A stretch of 8,527 bases of DNA from Xanthobacteraceae bacterium (GTDB taxonomy: Bacteria > Pseudomonadota > Alphaproteobacteria > Rhizobiales > Xanthobacteraceae): positions 1 to 8,527 of the forward strand of contig JASHXX010000207.1 in NCBI GenBank assembly GCA_030043335.1. Direction: 5' to 3'. A model generated the notes under the pieces. That model searched no databases, had not been told where the DNA came from, and saw only the letters and a list, made by a program, of their open reading frames with translations. This document shows, in pieces, positions 6,927 through 8,527 of the stretch. Each line of letters starts with the position of its first letter. Positions within the stretch are counted from its first letter, which is position 1. A program made the position numbers and the translations under genes.

Positions 6927-7628
6927 ATGCTCACACGCAAGCAAGCCGAGCTCTTGCGTTTTATCCATGAGCGCCTCAAGGAGGCCGGCGTTCCACCCTC
7001 CTTCGACGAGATGAAGGACGCGCTCGACCTGCGCTCGAAATCGGGCATTCACCGCCTGATTACTGCGCTCGAGGAGCGCGGCTTCATCCGGCGCTTGCCC
7101 AATAGGGCGCGCGCGATCGAGGTGATCAAGCTGCCCGAATCAGTCGCGCATGGGATTGCCTCGAGCCGCAGCCGCGGCTTCACGCCGAGCGTGATCGAGG
7201 GCAATCTCGGGCGGGTGCGCGCCGCCTCCGAGGACGAGGGCGGCCGCCCGGTTGCCGTGCCGGTGATGGGCCGCATCGCCGCCGGCACGCCGATCGAGGC
7301 GATCCAGACCCGCAGCTCCACCATCAACATGCCGCCGGAGCTGCTCACCACCGGAGAGCATTTCGCGCTCGAGGTGCGCGGCGATTCGATGATCGATGCC
7401 GGCATCCTCGACGGCGACATTGCGCTGCTCAAACGCAGCGACGTCGCCGATACCGGCGACATCGTCGTCGCCTTGATCGACGACGAGGAAGCGACCCTCA
7501 AGCGCTTCCGGCGCCGCGGCGCTTCGATCGCGCTCGAGCCCGCCAACACGGCGCACGAGGTGCGCATCCTGCCGCCCAACCGAGTGCGCATTCAGGGCAA
7601 ACTGGTCGGGCTGTTCCGGCGCTATTAG
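6927..7628 (+). CDS. lexA: LexA repressor, SOS regulator and self-cleaving serine peptidase
   Basis: A 233-residue repressor of DNA-damage genes, cleaved when RecA filaments stimulate it. The winged helix-turn-helix occupies about 1-65, with the alphaproteobacterial sequence [21 protein letters not shown] linker of about 50 residues follows; it is longer than in E. coli LexA (202 residues) and usual in this class. The S24 peptidase domain has the scissile Ala119-Gly120 in [11 protein letters not shown], Ser154 in RGDSMID and Lys192 in ATLKRF, so the catalytic dyad is intact. I chose the ATG at 6927 because AGGGGGA (6914-6920) lies 6 nt before it and family members start MLTRKQ. An upstream in-frame ATG at 6861 would add 22 residues and lies inside the SOS operator. 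The last base of the TAG stop belongs to the palindromic repeat that follows. Confidence 0.97.
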   Translation: MLTRKQAELLRFIHERLKEAGVPPSFDEMKDALDLRSKSGIHRLITALEERGFIRRLPNRARAIEVIKLPESVAHGIASSRSRGFTPSVIEGNLGRVRAASEDEGGRPVAVPVMGRIAAGTPIEAIQTRSSTINMPPELLTTGEHFALEVRGDSMIDAGILDGDIALLKRSDVADTGDIVVALIDDEEATLKRFRRRGASIALEPANTAHEVRILPPNRVRIQGKLVGLFRRY

Positions 7629-7676
7629 AGCATGATCCGGAAAAGCGGGAGCCGGTCTTCCGAAAAGATCATGCTC
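7628..7676. repeat. RIME/REP-like palindromic repeat abutting lexA
   Basis: Outer arms GAGCATGATC (7628-7637) and GATCATGCTC (7667-7676) are exact reverse complements. An inner pair CGGAA (7639-7643) and TTCCG (7658-7662) continues the fold. The pattern GAGCATGATCCGGAAAAG...GAAAAGATCATGCTC is one I recall as a highly repeated intergenic palindrome in Hyphomicrobiales. Its left arm begins at the last base of the lexA stop codon. Confidence 0.7.
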
Positions 7677-7686
7677 CACTAAAGAG

Positions 7687-7729
7687 TTAGAGTGACGATC
7701 GCTTCAACAAGAAGCGATCGTCACTCTAA
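7687..7729. repeat. Perfect 19-bp inverted repeat (hairpin)
   Basis: Left arm TTAGAGTGACGATCGCTTC (7687-7705) and right arm GAAGCGATCGTCACTCTAA (7711-7729) are exact reverse complements around the loop AACAA. It lies 10 bp after the RIME-like palindrome, between the convergent lexA and comEC. Neither strand has a following T-run, so a classical intrinsic terminator is uncertain, though a bidirectional hairpin terminator fits the position. The stop codon of the comEC tail frame (7726-7728) lies within its right arm. Confidence 0.8.
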
Positions 7730-8527
7730 TCATCCGGCTGCAGATCCTCCGGCCGCGGCGTGGCGTCGCGCGGCGGCGCTGGCGATGCGGTCGGCGCTTC
7801 GGCCGCAGCTTCCGGACCGCCAGCGGCGCCGCTTCGTGCCGGCCGCAGCGCCCCGGGGCGGTCGAAACCCTCAGAGCGCGCCGCCTCCATAACGAAGCCT
7901 GAGCCATCGCGGCGCAGTGCGGCGGCGCATCGCGCGTCGTCACGACAAGGAGGGCCCCCCGGAAATCCTCTTCGAACGCGTCGGGCGCAAGCACATAGGA
8001 CACGAGGCCGCCGTCGGCGAGCTTGCCGAGACAGCCCGCCGGGTCGCAGGCGACGCCGGCGCCGAGCGTCGTATCGTGGACGTCACGGCCATCGGCGTCG
8101 GCGGCCAGCCATTCACGGACCGCAAAGGTGTCGCCGCCGCCGTGATGAAACGCGAGCCGGCCGTCGGCACCGCGCACGGCAAAGGTCCGCCCGTCGGCGG
8201 ATATCAGCACGTTCGGCGCCGGCGTGCGCACCGCCCAGACAACGGCAAGCACAGCGAGCGCGACGCCGCTCCAGCGCAACCGCGTCACCCGCCACCCACA
8301 GCGCCACGGCGTCCATCCATTCGATGCCCCAGCCGATTTGCCGCCAGAACTCGGCGTCGGAGCCGAACGGAATGGCGATGACGCCGAGGATGCCCATCGG
8401 CATGACCCAGCCGGAGACGATCGGCATGGCGAGCAGGTTGGCGAGCACGCCATAGGGCGTGAGGCGGTGAAAGTGATAGGCGGCGCAAGGCGTGGTGGCG
8501 AGGCCGGCGACCAGCGACGCGACGATC
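7726..8527 (-). pseudogene. comEC: ComEC/Rec2-family DNA-uptake channel, C-terminal part, frame-disrupted (5' end outside window)
   Basis: Reading in from the right edge, 8526 to about 8290 gives the end of the ComEC competence membrane domain: SLVAGLATTPCAAYHFHRL, PYGVLANLLAMPIVSGWVMP, then a helix ending MDAVALWVAG. The family sequence then continues in another frame, about 8285 to 7921: LRWSGVALAVLAVVWAVRTP, NVLISADGRTFAVRGADGRL, DTFAVREWLAADADGRD, VTTRDAPP. It finally returns to the first frame: ALRRDGSGFVMEAARSEGFD, followed by an Ala/Pro-rich tail ending PEDLQPDD and TAG at 7726-7728. In relatives I recall about 30 extra residues at the first junction and about 20 at the second, so both look like deletions that also shift the frame. 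The first frame hits a stop at 8113-8115, and the middle frame would run to 7704. ComEC imports single-stranded DNA across the inner membrane; this copy should be non-functional unless the shifts are errors. Confidence 0.75.

Noticed and set aside
5901..7729. Repeats considered as a CRISPR array or insertion-sequence ends
   Set aside because: The repeats are single palindromes of different sequence, without regular spacing, transposase or target duplications.
7760..8455. Plus-strand open frames opposite comEC (also 7917-8381)
   Set aside because: Composition is Arg/Pro-rich shadow; the minus strand carries recognisable ComEC sequence over the same bases.
1..8527. A new defence, mobile or RNA-based system
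   Set aside because: All clear genes belong to well-known housekeeping families; no unexplained conserved-looking gene remains, and no tRNA, rRNA or riboswitch was recognised.

Overview
The window is GC-rich, densely packed bacterial DNA. Protein families and repeats point to an alphaproteobacterium of the order Hyphomicrobiales (Bradyrhizobium/Rhodopseudomonas/Xanthobacteraceae-like). The clues are a three-subunit proton-translocating transhydrogenase (separate PntAb and PntB), the neighbourhood trpG-trpD-trpC-moaC-moeA-lexA-comEC as I remember it from this order, an alphaproteobacterial GAAC-N7-GAAC SOS box, and palindromic REP/RIME-like intergenic repeats. The species cannot be named from this sequence alone.

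Layout. Positions 1-1582, plus strand: the 3' end of pntAb and complete pntB, the membrane and NADP(H)-binding parts of the NAD(P) transhydrogenase. Positions 1599-5869, plus strand: a tight run of trpG, trpD, trpC (tryptophan synthesis from chorismate towards indole-glycerol phosphate), then moaC and moeA (molybdenum cofactor synthesis). trpD/trpC overlap by 8 bp, trpC/moaC by 4 bp, and moaC/moeA are 3 bp apart, so this is probably one translationally coupled transcript. Only the trpG-trpD gap (80 bp) has room for an internal signal. trpE is not present, and pntB sits where I would have expected it.

Positions 5870-6095: non-coding, with a palindromic REP-like element and a strong hairpin, probably a terminator. 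Positions 6096-6833, minus strand: a decayed outer-membrane beta-barrel gene with two opposite frameshifts and no signal peptide. Positions 6853-6893: one perfect and one near-match SOS box in front of intact lexA (6927-7628, plus strand). Positions 7628-7729: a RIME-like palindrome followed by a perfect 19-bp inverted repeat. Positions 7726-8527, minus strand: the C-terminal part of comEC, running off the window and broken by two frame switches.

The metabolic and SOS genes look intact and ordinary. The points worth a second look are the broken genes on both sides of lexA, the repeats whose arms overlap the stop codons of lexA and comEC, and the pntB-trpG junction. I found no convincing sign of a new defence, mobile or RNA-based system.
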